From Candidatus Nitrotoga sp. SPKER (lineage in GTDB: Bacteria; Pseudomonadota; Gammaproteobacteria; Burkholderiales; Gallionellaceae): a DNA stretch of 64,000 bases. Below the pieces are notes generated by a model. The model did no database searches. It was not told where the DNA came from and worked only from the letters and a program-made list of their open reading frames with translations. Location: the NCBI GenBank assembly GCA_003402285.1, contig QFXG01000031.1, positions 104,713 to 168,712 on the forward strand. Direction: 5' to 3'. Shown here piece by piece: positions 1 to 9,692 of this stretch. How positions within the stretch are numbered: position 1 is the stretch's first letter; every line of letters begins with the position of its first letter. The position numbers and the translations under genes were made by a program.

Positions 1-11
1 CTGACCGGTTC

Positions 12-1373
12 ATGGACATCGCCAATCTGGTCGGCCATACCTTGCTGGTTGGAACGACGCGGGTTGGTAAAACCAGAATGATGGAACTGTTGATTGGTCA
101 GGCGATCATTCGCAACGAAACCGTCATCATCATTGACCCGAAAGGGGATCATGCCTTGGCGGAAAACGCCAAACGGATATGTGCGGCGATGGGGCACCCG
201 GAGCGCTTCGTGTACTTTCATCCCGCCCACCCGGAGAAGTCCACGCCCATCGATCCGATGCGCAACTGGAATCGTCGAACCGAACTCGCCAGTCGGGTCG
301 CCGCTCTGATTCCATCCGAAACCGGCGCAGACCCGTTTGCGGCCTTTGGCTGGAAAGTGCTGAACGATATTGTGAATGGTTTGGTGGCAACGGGTGTGAG
401 CCCCAATCTGGTTCACATGAAGCGTTATATCGAGGGTGGCGCGGACAATTTGCTGCTGAACACGTTGCGCCATCACTTTATCGACACCGTGCCGGAATGG
501 GAGACGCGCTCCAGCAGTTTTGTGAAAAAACATCGTGACCGAATACTGGAAGCCTTTATCGGTTTCTACAGGCAGGTCGCCATCCACGAAGCGCAGTCGT
601 CGGACCTGGATGGCCTGATTTCCACCTTTGAGCATAATCGCGACCACTTCCAAAAGATGGTCGCATCGCTCATCCCGATTCTGTCCATGCTGACCTCCGA
701 GCCGCTGGCGGAGCTTCTGTCGCCGGAATTCAAAACAGGGGATCAAAAACACGCGACCGACATGGCGAAGATCATCAACAACAACCAGGTGCTTTATCTC
801 GGTCTTGATAGCCTGGCTGATGGCACGGTCGGGAGTGCCATAGGCTCAATCATGCTGGCCGATCTGACCGCAGTGGCCGGTGACCGTTATAACTACGGGA
901 TCGCCTCAAACAAGCCGGTCAATCTCTTCATCGATGAAGCGGCAGAGGTCATCAACCAGCCCACCATCCAGCTCATGAACAAGGGCGGCGGCGCGCTCTT
1001 CAGGGTGACGATTGCGGCGCAGACGTTCGCGGATTTTCCTGCGCGGCTCGGCGATGAGAACAAGGCTCGCCAGGTGCTCGCCAACATCAACAATCAGATT
1101 GTGCTGCGTGTGATTGACGCGGAGACGCAACAATACATCGCCGACAGCATGCCCAAGATCAAAGCCCAATCGCTGAGCATCAGGTACGGCCATGGCGTTG
1201 ATGCAAAAATCCAGGACGAATATCAGTCGTCCTATCAGGAATCCATGTTGGCGGAAGAAGTGGAACTGTTTCCCGCTGCAATGCTTGGCAACCTGCCTCC
1301 GCTGCACTTCCTGGCCAGGATGTCAGGCGGGCGGGTCATCAAAGGCAGATTGCCCATCTTGAAGGCCGAGTGA
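12..1373 (+). CDS. traD: TraD-type conjugative coupling protein (VirD4/TraG-like ATPase), probably truncated at the window's left edge
   Basis: Walker A-like GTTRVGKTRMMELLIGQA, Walker B region VIIIDPKGD, motif LFIDEAAEVINQPTIQLMNKGGGALFRVTIAAQTFADF; next to a DUF4400-like ORF as in SXT/R391-type ICEs. Confidence 0.85.
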   Translation: MDIANLVGHTLLVGTTRVGKTRMMELLIGQAIIRNETVIIIDPKGDHALAENAKRICAAMGHPERFVYFHPAHPEKSTPIDPMRNWNRRTELASRVAALIPSETGADPFAAFGWKVLNDIVNGLVATGVSPNLVHMKRYIEGGADNLLLNTLRHHFIDTVPEWETRSSSFVKKHRDRILEAFIGFYRQVAIHEAQSSDLDGLISTFEHNRDHFQKMVASLIPILSMLTSEPLAELLSPEFKTGDQKHATDMAKIINNNQVLYLGLDSLADGTVGSAIGSIMLADLTAVAGDRYNYGIASNKPVNLFIDEAAEVINQPTIQLMNKGGGALFRVTIAAQTFADFPARLGDENKARQVLANINNQIVLRVIDAETQQYIADSMPKIKAQSLSIRYGHGVDAKIQDEYQSSYQESMLAEEVELFPAAMLGNLPPLHFLARMSGGRVIKGRLPILKAE

Positions 1374-1374
1374 C

Positions 1375-1977
1375 ATGGCAAAAGACCAGAAAGAGCAAGG
1401 GAGCTTTACTGCCCTATGGATGGTTCTTGCCTTGATCGTGGCAATCGGCACATGGATGTTCATTACCCCGGAACACCTGCTGAAATCACTTGCAGGTGAA
1501 CGCGCGTTTGTAACCGAACTGTCTGGGCAGCAAGCCGATCAGTGGATATTTGGCAAAATGATTTCGGTAAGCGCGGGTCAAATCCAGGGTATGTCGGATG
1601 CAATCAAAGATACACAAGACACGCCGGGCGCATTCAAAGAGTGGATTCAGAACCGGATTGTTGTAACGTGGTTGTGGGGTTCGTTGATCGTGTACCGCGT
1701 CAATCTGCTTATGCTGTTCTGGTTCATCCTGATGCCATTCACCATTGCGGTGGCGATAGACGGATATTCAACAAGGATGATACGCACCTTTCAGTTTTCT
1801 TCGCAGTCGCCCATTCGTCACCGGATAGGCGTGCTCATCTCCACGGTCGTGATGTTTGGCGTAGCAATCTGGCTGGTGCTACCGATACCATTGCCTTCAA
1901 TGGTTGCTCCTCTGGCGATTGTATCCATCGGCTGGGCGACTTGGATGTGGGTCAGCAATTTGCAGAAACGGATTTAG
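1375..1977 (+). CDS. DUF4400-like integrating-element membrane protein
   Basis: 200 aa with several hydrophobic segments, directly downstream of traD; matches the usual position and character of DUF4400 proteins. Confidence 0.6.
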   Translation: MAKDQKEQGSFTALWMVLALIVAIGTWMFITPEHLLKSLAGERAFVTELSGQQADQWIFGKMISVSAGQIQGMSDAIKDTQDTPGAFKEWIQNRIVVTWLWGSLIVYRVNLLMLFWFILMPFTIAVAIDGYSTRMIRTFQFSSQSPIRHRIGVLISTVVMFGVAIWLVLPIPLPSMVAPLAIVSIGWATWMWVSNLQKRI

Positions 1978-1979
1978 GG

Positions 1980-2483
1980 ATGCTGGCATTCACCCATATT
2001 GCAGCGGGTTGTGCATCGTCGTTACTTGTCTCAGGCGCGCTCAACGCGTCGTCCTCGCAGACGATACTTATGCTCGGTGGCGGAATCCTTGGCAGCATGA
2101 TGCCGGACATCGATCACCCGCAAAGCGCATTTGGCAAACGTGTTCTGCCGCTCTCGATACCGATTGCAACAGTGTTCGGGCATCGCGGTATCACCCACAG
2201 CCTGCTGGCCGTTGTCGGCATGTCTGGATTGATCTGGTGGGCGTTCAATTCTGCGCACTGGCAGCAAGGATATGCCGTGCCGATGGTGATTGGAATTGCA
2301 ACCGGCTACCTGTCTCACCTTGCTGGCGACTGGCTCACCAACTCGGGTGTACCGCTGTTGTGGCCAATCAAAAGGCGGTTCGTTTCGCCGCTCAGGTTAT
2401 GCACAGGTGATCTGCGCGAGTATCTGTTGGCATTCGGGATGTATGGCTGGTCATTGGTGGAATGTTTAAGAATGCTGAAGTGA
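1980..2483 (+). CDS. Membrane-bound metal-dependent hydrolase (YdjM/DUF457-like)
   Basis: MLAFTHIAAGCASSLL...GSMMPDIDHPQS...FGHRGITHSLL...SHLAGDWLTNSGVPLLWP; DIDHP and HRGITHS motifs. Confidence 0.75.
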   Translation: MLAFTHIAAGCASSLLVSGALNASSSQTILMLGGGILGSMMPDIDHPQSAFGKRVLPLSIPIATVFGHRGITHSLLAVVGMSGLIWWAFNSAHWQQGYAVPMVIGIATGYLSHLAGDWLTNSGVPLLWPIKRRFVSPLRLCTGDLREYLLAFGMYGWSLVECLRMLK

Positions 2484-2578
2484 ATAATCCAGACGGTGCG
2501 CTGTGGGCGCTTCTTGCAGTAAATGCGTTCCGATATATTGACATATATTGACAACTACCGATGTTATGGAACAATATG

Positions 2579-3184
2579 ACGGTTATGAACAAGCTTGCCG
2601 AAAATCTGCTCGACCTGGCTCGAAACAAAGGACTGATACGTCCGTGTGATCTGGCACCGCTGGGTATTCCGCGTGTTTCGCTGACGCGCGCTGTCCGTCG
2701 CGGGCAGCTAGAGCGTGTCGGGCGCGGTCTTTATGGGTTGCCTGGGCGCGTAGTGTCAACCCAAGGATCGCTGTCGGAAGTGTCACGCAAGGTTCCCAAA
2801 GGGGTTGTCTGCTTGCTCTCTGCCCTCCGTTTTCACAACCTGTCTACCCAAGCGCCTTTTGAGGTGTGGCTGGCGGTTGAAAACAAGGCCGTCAAACCGA
2901 AGCTCGATTACCCGCCGCTGCGTATTGTGCGTTTCTCTGGTGCGGCGTTTACCGAGGGGGTCGAGGAACACGTCGTGGATGGCGTGACTGTCCGCGTCAC
3001 CGGTGTTGCAAAGACTGTTGCCGACTGTTTCAAATACCGCAACAAGATCGGCCTCGATGTCGCACTTGAAGCACTGCGAGAGGCTTGGCATGCAAAACGA
3101 ATGACGAGTGATGATATTTGGTACTACGCCAAGGTCTGCCGCGTGGCCAACGTGATGCGCCCGTATCTGGAGAGCCTGGCATGA
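2579..3184 (+). CDS. abiEi: AbiEi-family type IV antitoxin / transcriptional regulator
   Basis: N-terminal winged-helix region (GIPRVSLTRAVRRGQLERVGRGLYGLPG), followed by an overlapping nucleotidyltransferase gene. Confidence 0.8.
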   Translation, partial: TVMNKLAENLLDLARNKGLIRPCDLAPLGIPRVSLTRAVRRGQLERVGRGLYGLPGRVVSTQGSLSEVSRKVPKGVVCLLSALRFHNLSTQAPFEVWLAVENKAVKPKLDYPPLRIVRFSGAAFTEGVEEHVVDGVTVRVTGVAKTVADCFKYRNKIGLDVALEALREAWHAKRMTSDDIWYYAKVCRVANVMRPYLESLA

Positions 3185-4092
3185 GCGTTCAGAATATGGG
3201 CGCATCCATTCGCAACCGGCTGCTCGATAAGGCGCGTACAGAAAAGCTGGACTTCAACCTATTGCTGACGCGTTATGCACTGGAGCGCATGCTGTATCGT
3301 TTAAGCATCTCGGCACAGTACGATCAATTCCTGCTCAAGGGGGCGTTGCTGTTCGATTTGTGGTTCGATGTGCCGCATCGTCCGACCCATGATGCTGATT
3401 TGCTCGGTTTTGGTTCACCTGAAATTCCTCATCTGGAAGAGGTTTTTCGTAATATCAGCCGCATTAAAGTCGAGGATGGCATCGTGTTCCAGCCTGATTC
3501 CGTGAAAGGTATCGAAATTCGCAAGGAGGCCAACTACGCGGGCGTTCGGATCACGCTGACGGGCTTGCTGGATAGTGCCCGCTGCCCAATACAGGTGGAT
3601 GTCGGGTTCGGTGATGCCGTTGTGCCCGGTCCTGAAGATGTGAGGTATCCGATCATTTTGACCGGTTTGCCAGAGCCGCAACTGCGGGCCTATCCTCGAT
3701 ACACGGTTGTTGCGGAAAAGCTGGAGGCGTTGACATCGCTTGGCATATTAAACAGTCGAATGAAAGATTTTTTCGATCTCTGGGTGCTGGCGAAATATTC
3801 TGATTTCGATGGTGAGTTACTGTCACGGGCAATCGCGGCTACCTTCGAACGTCGGCGCACAGGGTTTCCAGAAGGAATATCTATTGGGCTGAGCGACGAA
3901 TTCATTAACGATAATCAGAAGAACAAGCAGTGGCAGGCCTTCCTGCGCAAGAACGCACTGGATCCGATGCCGCTGGCGACGGTAATCAGTGATCTTCGAG
4001 AATTTTTGCTGCCGGTGTTGGTGGCCGCAGCAAAGAGCAGCAGGCACGACATGGTCTGGCGGGCAGGGCTGGGTTGGCGAAAGAATGGGTAA
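3181..4092 (+). CDS. abiEii: AbiEii/AbiGii-family nucleotidyltransferase toxin
   Basis: FLLKGALLFDLWFDVPHRPTHDADLLGFG, typical AbiEii nucleotidyltransferase motif; ATGA overlap with the antitoxin. Confidence 0.85.
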   Translation: MSVQNMGASIRNRLLDKARTEKLDFNLLLTRYALERMLYRLSISAQYDQFLLKGALLFDLWFDVPHRPTHDADLLGFGSPEIPHLEEVFRNISRIKVEDGIVFQPDSVKGIEIRKEANYAGVRITLTGLLDSARCPIQVDVGFGDAVVPGPEDVRYPIILTGLPEPQLRAYPRYTVVAEKLEALTSLGILNSRMKDFFDLWVLAKYSDFDGELLSRAIAATFERRRTGFPEGISIGLSDEFINDNQKNKQWQAFLRKNALDPMPLATVISDLREFLLPVLVAAAKSSRHDMVWRAGLGWRKNG

Positions 4093-4355
4093 GGCCAAAC
4101 TGGGAATTTGGCCATCTACAAAACACTAGGAACAAACCGTCAATAGAATCGCTTCGACCATCCATTTCTCGGCCTCAGCAGCCGCTTAAAGTTTGTCAGA
4201 TTCAGCTAGTCGCGTGTGTCTGTTATTGAGCACATCGAACAGGGGGTTTTAAGCCGAAGAAAATGATAGCGACATTATTTTATGCATGGGTGATGTAGCG
4301 CGATTGTTCAAAATGAAACATTGAACCGCCCTCAGTTAACTTGTGGGGTCTAGTG

Positions 4356-7300
4356 CTACTGAGTCGTTGGTGCCGTGCAATCGATAGCAAAGACAATTAA
4401 TTCCTGAATGCCTGGAAAATCAGCTTTGATGAGGCGGGCTTGTTCCTGCAAGTAGGTCACGAGAGCTGAGATCGGTTGCTTTTTCAAACCATCTGGGATG
4501 TCCCAAGTTTTCTCATCGAGACGGCATAGGACCAAGATGCCATGACTGCTGTTATAGCCCTTCAGGTATTGGTCAACGATTTGCGTTTTTAGCGTTTTGG
4601 CGAGTGAGTTCGCGGAATAGCTTCTCCCCGCATTCACCGGCTTAATCTCAATGCAGACATTACCTAGTGGGCAGCCAAGTTGAATATCTGTCTTTTTGTC
4701 ATCGTCCACCTCCTCCTCCCGGTGAACACTAAACCGTCGGTTGGGTGTGTCTCGGAATCGCGCGGCCAGCCAGCGTTGTATGTGCTTTTCTGGCATGCTC
4801 AGACTGAAAAGGTCTCGTTCGCTGAAGGGCCCTTCCTCAATGCCCTTTTTAATTTCCTCCAGCCGCGCCATAACTTGCTGGAAGAGCTGAACTTCGCTTC
4901 TTGGCTCAGTGAGGAATGGCGAGCTAATTGCTCTAAGGTCGCTTGGATCAATCTGTGCAGTTAGATTTGCCTCCAGAGTTGCGTGCTCATATATTCGGGC
5001 ACCTAACCAGCTCTTCCTATGCTGGTTAACTTCTGTGGTAGCAAGCTCGGTCAAAGCTCGGTGAGCAATAATGCCTCGAATTTGCACCAGCACTCCCGGA
5101 ATGGCCTCTCGAAACTGCGCAATCGGGTGCCCTCCGAATATTCCAGCATCCTCATCCGCAACGGGCGTTCCTGGTGGCGGGGAGTGTTTCATCAGTAAAG
5201 TATCCATCCGCAACAGAACTTCGACGGATGTGCTGCACAACTGCTTCCTCTCCCAATTACAGTCGCACATCGCCTTGGCGAAGTCCTTGACCTGCGTTTC
5301 TGCGGTGGTGCCAAGCCCAGTAACAAACACCTCAAACCAAGTCCACGCACTATGTGCATCTTCTTCCAGCCATATGCTAAGCCAGCGCATCTCCCCAATC
5401 AAGCCGTCGCTGCCAATCGACTTAAGCAGCATAGAGCGGCACAGATCCGCAATTGCATTCGGGGTAATGAGAGCATCCTCTCGAAGAGCGTCAACAACGG
5501 CCCTGACCGTTTCCGAGCGAGTTATACGGCCCTCCGTAACCATTGCCGCGAGCGGTCGAATCAATATCGAACGCACTCCTGTCGAGCAACGCAAGACCAT
5601 TTCAAGAGTACTACGTAAGCGATAAACATCTGTCACAGACAGAGCACCATTACAAATCCACGGGTGAAGGGCATCGCAAACGGCAGAGCCATGGGTAGAC
5701 GTCAAACTCTCAAACCAACTTGGTGGACCATTTAGTTCCCAAACAGAGAGTCGCGCAGCCCGGGCAGCGTCTTTCTCTGTTAGCGCTGCGATGTCCAAGC
5801 TCTCTGCAAGTAGTGTATGCAGCCCAGCTAATGCTGAGATGGCCTTCCAAGGCACCGAGCCGTTTAGATAGTCTGCCGGGTTTGGCGTTTCGGCACTCGC
5901 CCATACCACCTTGAGTCCATCAGCTAGGGCATCGGCGACGTCCTGACCAAAGGCTTTTGCGATCACTTCGTAGTCAACACAAGTAAGGCTCTTAAGGGCT
6001 GAATGATTATAAGAGTAATGGATAAGCCAATGGAGTGTATCTGGGTACGTCGCGTCTCGAATATGTTGAATACCATCGCGGATTTTGGACTTGTTGGCTT
6101 TATTCGTAGCAAGTTTCGCGCGCTTACGTTGTCGCTGTTCTGCCTTAAATGAGCGCATCTGTTGCACACCCTTGATGCACCCCGCACGCTGTTGCGCGAT
6201 GTCTATGCATCGCGCTCCGCCTTCAGGGCCTGCTTCAAGAGATGTGAGAGATATTTTGCGTGCTGAACCTCGCAAGTTTCGGAATACAATTTCTTTTGCT
6301 ACGGCAAACCATACGGTGCGTTCGTCTAAGTTAGAGCATATATCGTTTGCTCGCCTAATCAGTTCAGGCAGGTCCGTGCCACAAAAACTGACAATACAAT
6401 TGGTACCCCATGTCAACCTGCTTGTTGAGAGCATGATGTCTTTTGATTGCGCAATCGAGAACCCCAGTTGCCAGCGCAACATCGGATGTTTGGCAATCAG
6501 GCCGTGAATTCGATTTAATTCCTGAGGGTTAGTAAAGCCTGTGTCTCGGTGTATCTCTATGAGTTCCGAAGCATTCAGGCAAACCACCGGATATTCATCG
6601 AGTGTCGTCGGCAAAATGTTCAATAGCCGTTCAATACAGTCAGGCAGCACATCCAATAGCCATGCACGCTCAGGCTGATTTGAATCAGGATACTTTGCAA
6701 ATCGCTGACCTTCTTCTGGTGTGGGCAATGCGGCAACAACAGCCTCAAGAATCAAAACTGCTGAGTCTGCAGATGCGGTTGGGAGCATGTCAGTCTTTAT
6801 GGCTAGTGACATAGGTCCATAGCTCTCTTCAGAGGTGCTATTGGCGAATACCTTGCTAAGTTCGTCAGCCGTGAGCTTCTCCCAGTCGACAATTGTAATC
6901 ACTGATGCGATAAGCTCGTTCGAAGTCAGTGTGCCGGCCAACAGGTCAGCCAAAAAGGCTTGGCGCTGATCGTGTGTCGCAATCGTCTGCAGGGCATCAA
7001 TCGCATACCGGCACTCTCGCGGGGGCGCAGACGCATTCTTGTAGATGCCAAACACAGTTTCAGCACAATCAGTCAGTCGGGCGTGCTTAATTATGGGCAT
7101 GAGGGCAATTCTGACTTGGGAAGGAAGTTCCGTGTCAGCGAGCAGTGCGGCGACTCGTCCAGAGGGCAAGCATTTGCCAACACGCCTGAACTCGCTCGCA
7201 TTGTTGTACCAGTCTGTTTTTAATCCGCTTTTGAGCCGTTGCACATACCCCAAAAATGCCTGATCCACAGTTAAAACATCCCATGCCTCGGGGTCACCAT

Positions 7301-8615
7301 CAAAGAGAATCATTTCTGGGAAGTGGTACGTAACCCACTCGCGGATTCTTACATTAAAGGCTGCAAGCCAGCACAGCGTCCAACGATGGGGACTGATCAG
7401 AACCATCTCTTCAAAGGGCGACGCAGCAAATAAAAATAGCACTCGATGGAACGGCATTCCAGTTGCGATTTGTCGGTTTACCCAACAAGCGGCAAGATAT
7501 TCGCGCACAGAGCGGTGGTGAAATTTGACCCGACCAAAGGTCGCCTCGTCGAAAATTGCTGACGCGAGTAATCGAGTGACTTCAACCGTAGTCCAATCAG
7601 TTAATATTTCCCGTGGCATGAACTCATCTGGGCGAAGAGTCGATGTCGACCCCGCTTCGACAAACGCGCGCCCAGAAAATACGGATGCGGCAGCCAACTC
7701 TTCTGCACCCCTACGAAGTTGATCCAGTGAAAGGACAGCGCCAGTAGTTTGGTAACTCGGGTTCATTTCAGTTAGCCGATTGGCGACGTTGGCTTCGATA
7801 AGTTCGAGATAAGTGCCAAGGCTACCTTTCTGATTCCACAGGCTCACCATCCATCGCAAGTCCAGTGGTCTTGTCGCCATATAGTCGTATTGCCCGTCAT
7901 CAATAGCGGCCCAAAATGCCGGTGTGTTCTCCACACTCAAAGCCTCAGCGAGTTTGAATGCCTCCGGTCTTGAGAGTGGGTCGAGAGAAACAACAAATGC
8001 TTCCGGTTGTATATCGCTGGTAGGCTGATCAACATTAACGGTTGGCATCTCCTCACTGAATTCGCTTTCCGGTACCACACTTGCTGCGCGACGAGCTGCT
8101 TCAATTGGGAAAACGAGATATTCATCTACCGTGGCTCGCACTTCGACGATGGACCAGTCAGTCCATCGGCTGGAAATGGCGATTCGCACACAGCCGAAAT
8201 GTAGACGCAGGCTCGCTTGAACGACCGTAAGTGCTTTCTTGAATGCGGCGTGGCTGGTTAGACGCGCTTCGTCAACAGCGTCCAGAAAGAAGTAGCCATC
8301 TTTTGATGATGCCTGCCACTTCGCGTAGGCGGATGCTGATTGCCCCAGAGCTAAACCCCAGGACTCGAGATCGGCCAGTTGATTGAGTTCGATGAAGAAC
8401 GCAGCTTTACCTTCTGTTTGTAGTCTTTTAACCTCGTTCTTGAATTCGATTGTTTTGCCGATACCGGCCTCGCCCACGACAACCGTCACGTGTTTATCGT
8501 GAAGTATTTTCCAAGTGAGTTTGCCGCTGCCTTGATCAAGGTAATGTCCCCAGTCGAAGTTATCCTCGGCCTGATCCTTGGGAATAGAGAAGGTGCGCTG
8601 AAGATCTACTTGCAT
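4356..8615 (-). CDS. Large STAND/NACHT-like P-loop NTPase with C-terminal PD-(D/E)XK-like nuclease motif; putative defence protein
   Basis: Walker A GEAGIGKT, Walker B GYFFLDAVDEAR, long helical central region, C-terminal TDIQLGCPLGNVCIEIK followed by LKTQIVDQYL. Confidence 0.65.
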   Translation of the reverse strand: MQVDLQRTFSIPKDQAEDNFDWGHYLDQGSGKLTWKILHDKHVTVVVGEAGIGKTIEFKNEVKRLQTEGKAAFFIELNQLADLESWGLALGQSASAYAKWQASSKDGYFFLDAVDEARLTSHAAFKKALTVVQASLRLHFGCVRIAISSRWTDWSIVEVRATVDEYLVFPIEAARRAASVVPESEFSEEMPTVNVDQPTSDIQPEAFVVSLDPLSRPEAFKLAEALSVENTPAFWAAIDDGQYDYMATRPLDLRWMVSLWNQKGSLGTYLELIEANVANRLTEMNPSYQTTGAVLSLDQLRRGAEELAAASVFSGRAFVEAGSTSTLRPDEFMPREILTDWTTVEVTRLLASAIFDEATFGRVKFHHRSVREYLAACWVNRQIATGMPFHRVLFLFAASPFEEMVLISPHRWTLCWLAAFNVRIREWVTYHFPEMILFDGDPEAWDVLTVDQAFLGYVQRLKSGLKTDWYNNASEFRRVGKCLPSGRVAALLADTELPSQVRIALMPIIKHARLTDCAETVFGIYKNASAPPRECRYAIDALQTIATHDQRQAFLADLLAGTLTSNELIASVITIVDWEKLTADELSKVFANSTSEESYGPMSLAIKTDMLPTASADSAVLILEAVVAALPTPEEGQRFAKYPDSNQPERAWLLDVLPDCIERLLNILPTTLDEYPVVCLNASELIEIHRDTGFTNPQELNRIHGLIAKHPMLRWQLGFSIAQSKDIMLSTSRLTWGTNCIVSFCGTDLPELIRRANDICSNLDERTVWFAVAKEIVFRNLRGSARKISLTSLEAGPEGGARCIDIAQQRAGCIKGVQQMRSFKAEQRQRKRAKLATNKANKSKIRDGIQHIRDATYPDTLHWLIHYSYNHSALKSLTCVDYEVIAKAFGQDVADALADGLKVVWASAETPNPADYLNGSVPWKAISALAGLHTLLAESLDIAALTEKDAARAARLSVWELNGPPSWFESLTSTHGSAVCDALHPWICNGALSVTDVYRLRSTLEMVLRCSTGVRSILIRPLAAMVTEGRITRSETVRAVVDALREDALITPNAIADLCRSMLLKSIGSDGLIGEMRWLSIWLEEDAHSAWTWFEVFVTGLGTTAETQVKDFAKAMCDCNWERKQLCSTSVEVLLRMDTLLMKHSPPPGTPVADEDAGIFGGHPIAQFREAIPGVLVQIRGIIAHRALTELATTEVNQHRKSWLGARIYEHATLEANLTAQIDPSDLRAISSPFLTEPRSEVQLFQQVMARLEEIKKGIEEGPFSERDLFSLSMPEKHIQRWLAARFRDTPNRRFSVHREEEVDDDKKTDIQLGCPLGNVCIEIKPVNAGRSYSANSLAKTLKTQIVDQYLKGYNSSHGILVLCRLDEKTWDIPDGLKKQPISALVTYLQEQARLIKADFPGIQELIVFAIDCTAPTTQ

Positions 8616-9037
8616 GGCTCTTAATGTTGTGGCGTCAGAATATTAGGGTAGAGAGTATGCCAAGAATTACAGATGCATACCAATTGATGGGTTCCGAGAG
8701 ACAAAATAAATGGTACTGAATTGCATAGGTTTGTGTTGGCCAGAAATCCTGAATTTGAACTAGAAAACAGCAGTACGCACCATACCACTTATGCATGTGT
8801 TGCATCGCACAGTTGAACTTACACCGAAGAGTAGCCGCTCGCCGCAAACGAGATGAGACCGTGTTCAAAGTTGTTACTTGACCGCCACTTCATGTTGAAA
8901 CCAATGACCGCTTTATATCCATAAACTGCTCCCACAAATCCTCGAAAATCCAGTGGCGCTTTTGAACCATTTTAGGTGACCGATTTTGCATCGTTATAGG
9001 TGGTAGGTTTGTGATTGTAATGAGTGTCACTGCCGTG

Positions 9038-9054
9038 TTGGATACGTTATCCAA
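9038..9054. promoter_or_regulatory. Inverted repeat TTGGATA-CGT-TATCCAA upstream of traF, possible operator
   Basis: 7-bp perfect arms with 3-bp spacer in the intergenic region before the transfer operon. Confidence 0.3.
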
Positions 9055-9158
9055 AATAATCACCGTTCACACCACCCCATAAATTGCAACACAGATTCTG
9101 CGCATAATTGCTCAGAACCCACCTGATTTTTTTATGCTTCCCGCGCAACAATTGTTGC

Positions 9159-9689
9159 ATGGAAGACATTCAATCCCTCAAGGCGTTATTCTGGTTTTCA
9201 GGCAAGATGGATGTGCTGTACGAGCATCTATGCCGCCAGTACAAAGCCTACATCTTGCTGCTGCTTACCTATCTCGCTTTCTCGTTGCGCTTTGAGTTTG
9301 CCGTCAACGTAAGCCGAAGTCTGCCGGGTACGCTGTACCTCATAGAGAAGGGAGAGCTTCCCAAACGAGGGGAGTATGTCGCCTTCAACTACCAGAGCAA
9401 TTTTCTGTACCCACAAGGCACACGATTCTTGAAGCGCGTCATGGGTACAGCGGGCGATTCTGTTGAATCTCGCGACCACAAATACTATGTCAATGGGACG
9501 TTCGTGGGTGAGGCAAAATCAACGACCAGCACCGGGCGACCGATTCGGGAGCTGGGTTTCAATGGCGTCATCCCCGCTGCTCACTACTATGTAATGGCCG
9601 ATCACCTGCTGAGTCTTGATTCCCGGTATGAAGCGGTCGGATTGGTGTCAGCCAGCCACGTCATTGGCAAGGCGTTCAAGCTGTTCTGA
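9159..9689 (+). CDS. traF: Conjugative transfer S26-family signal peptidase (TraF/TrhF-like)
   Basis: N-terminal TM segment, SRSLPGTLYLI, GTRFLKRVMGTAGDSV, YYVMADHLLSLDSRY; directly upstream of traI/traW. Confidence 0.75.
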   Translation: MEDIQSLKALFWFSGKMDVLYEHLCRQYKAYILLLLTYLAFSLRFEFAVNVSRSLPGTLYLIEKGELPKRGEYVAFNYQSNFLYPQGTRFLKRVMGTAGDSVESRDHKYYVNGTFVGEAKSTTSTGRPIRELGFNGVIPAAHYYVMADHLLSLDSRYEAVGLVSASHVIGKAFKLF

Positions 9690-9692
9690 TTC

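Noticed and set aside
1542-2483. Full-length reading of the 313-aa ORF
   Set aside because: Its first part is out of frame with the DUF4400-like gene; the real product most likely begins at the ATG at 1980.
5071-5625. 184-aa + strand ORF inside the STAND NTPase gene
   Set aside because: Antisense to a long ORF with clear motifs; no recognisable domain.
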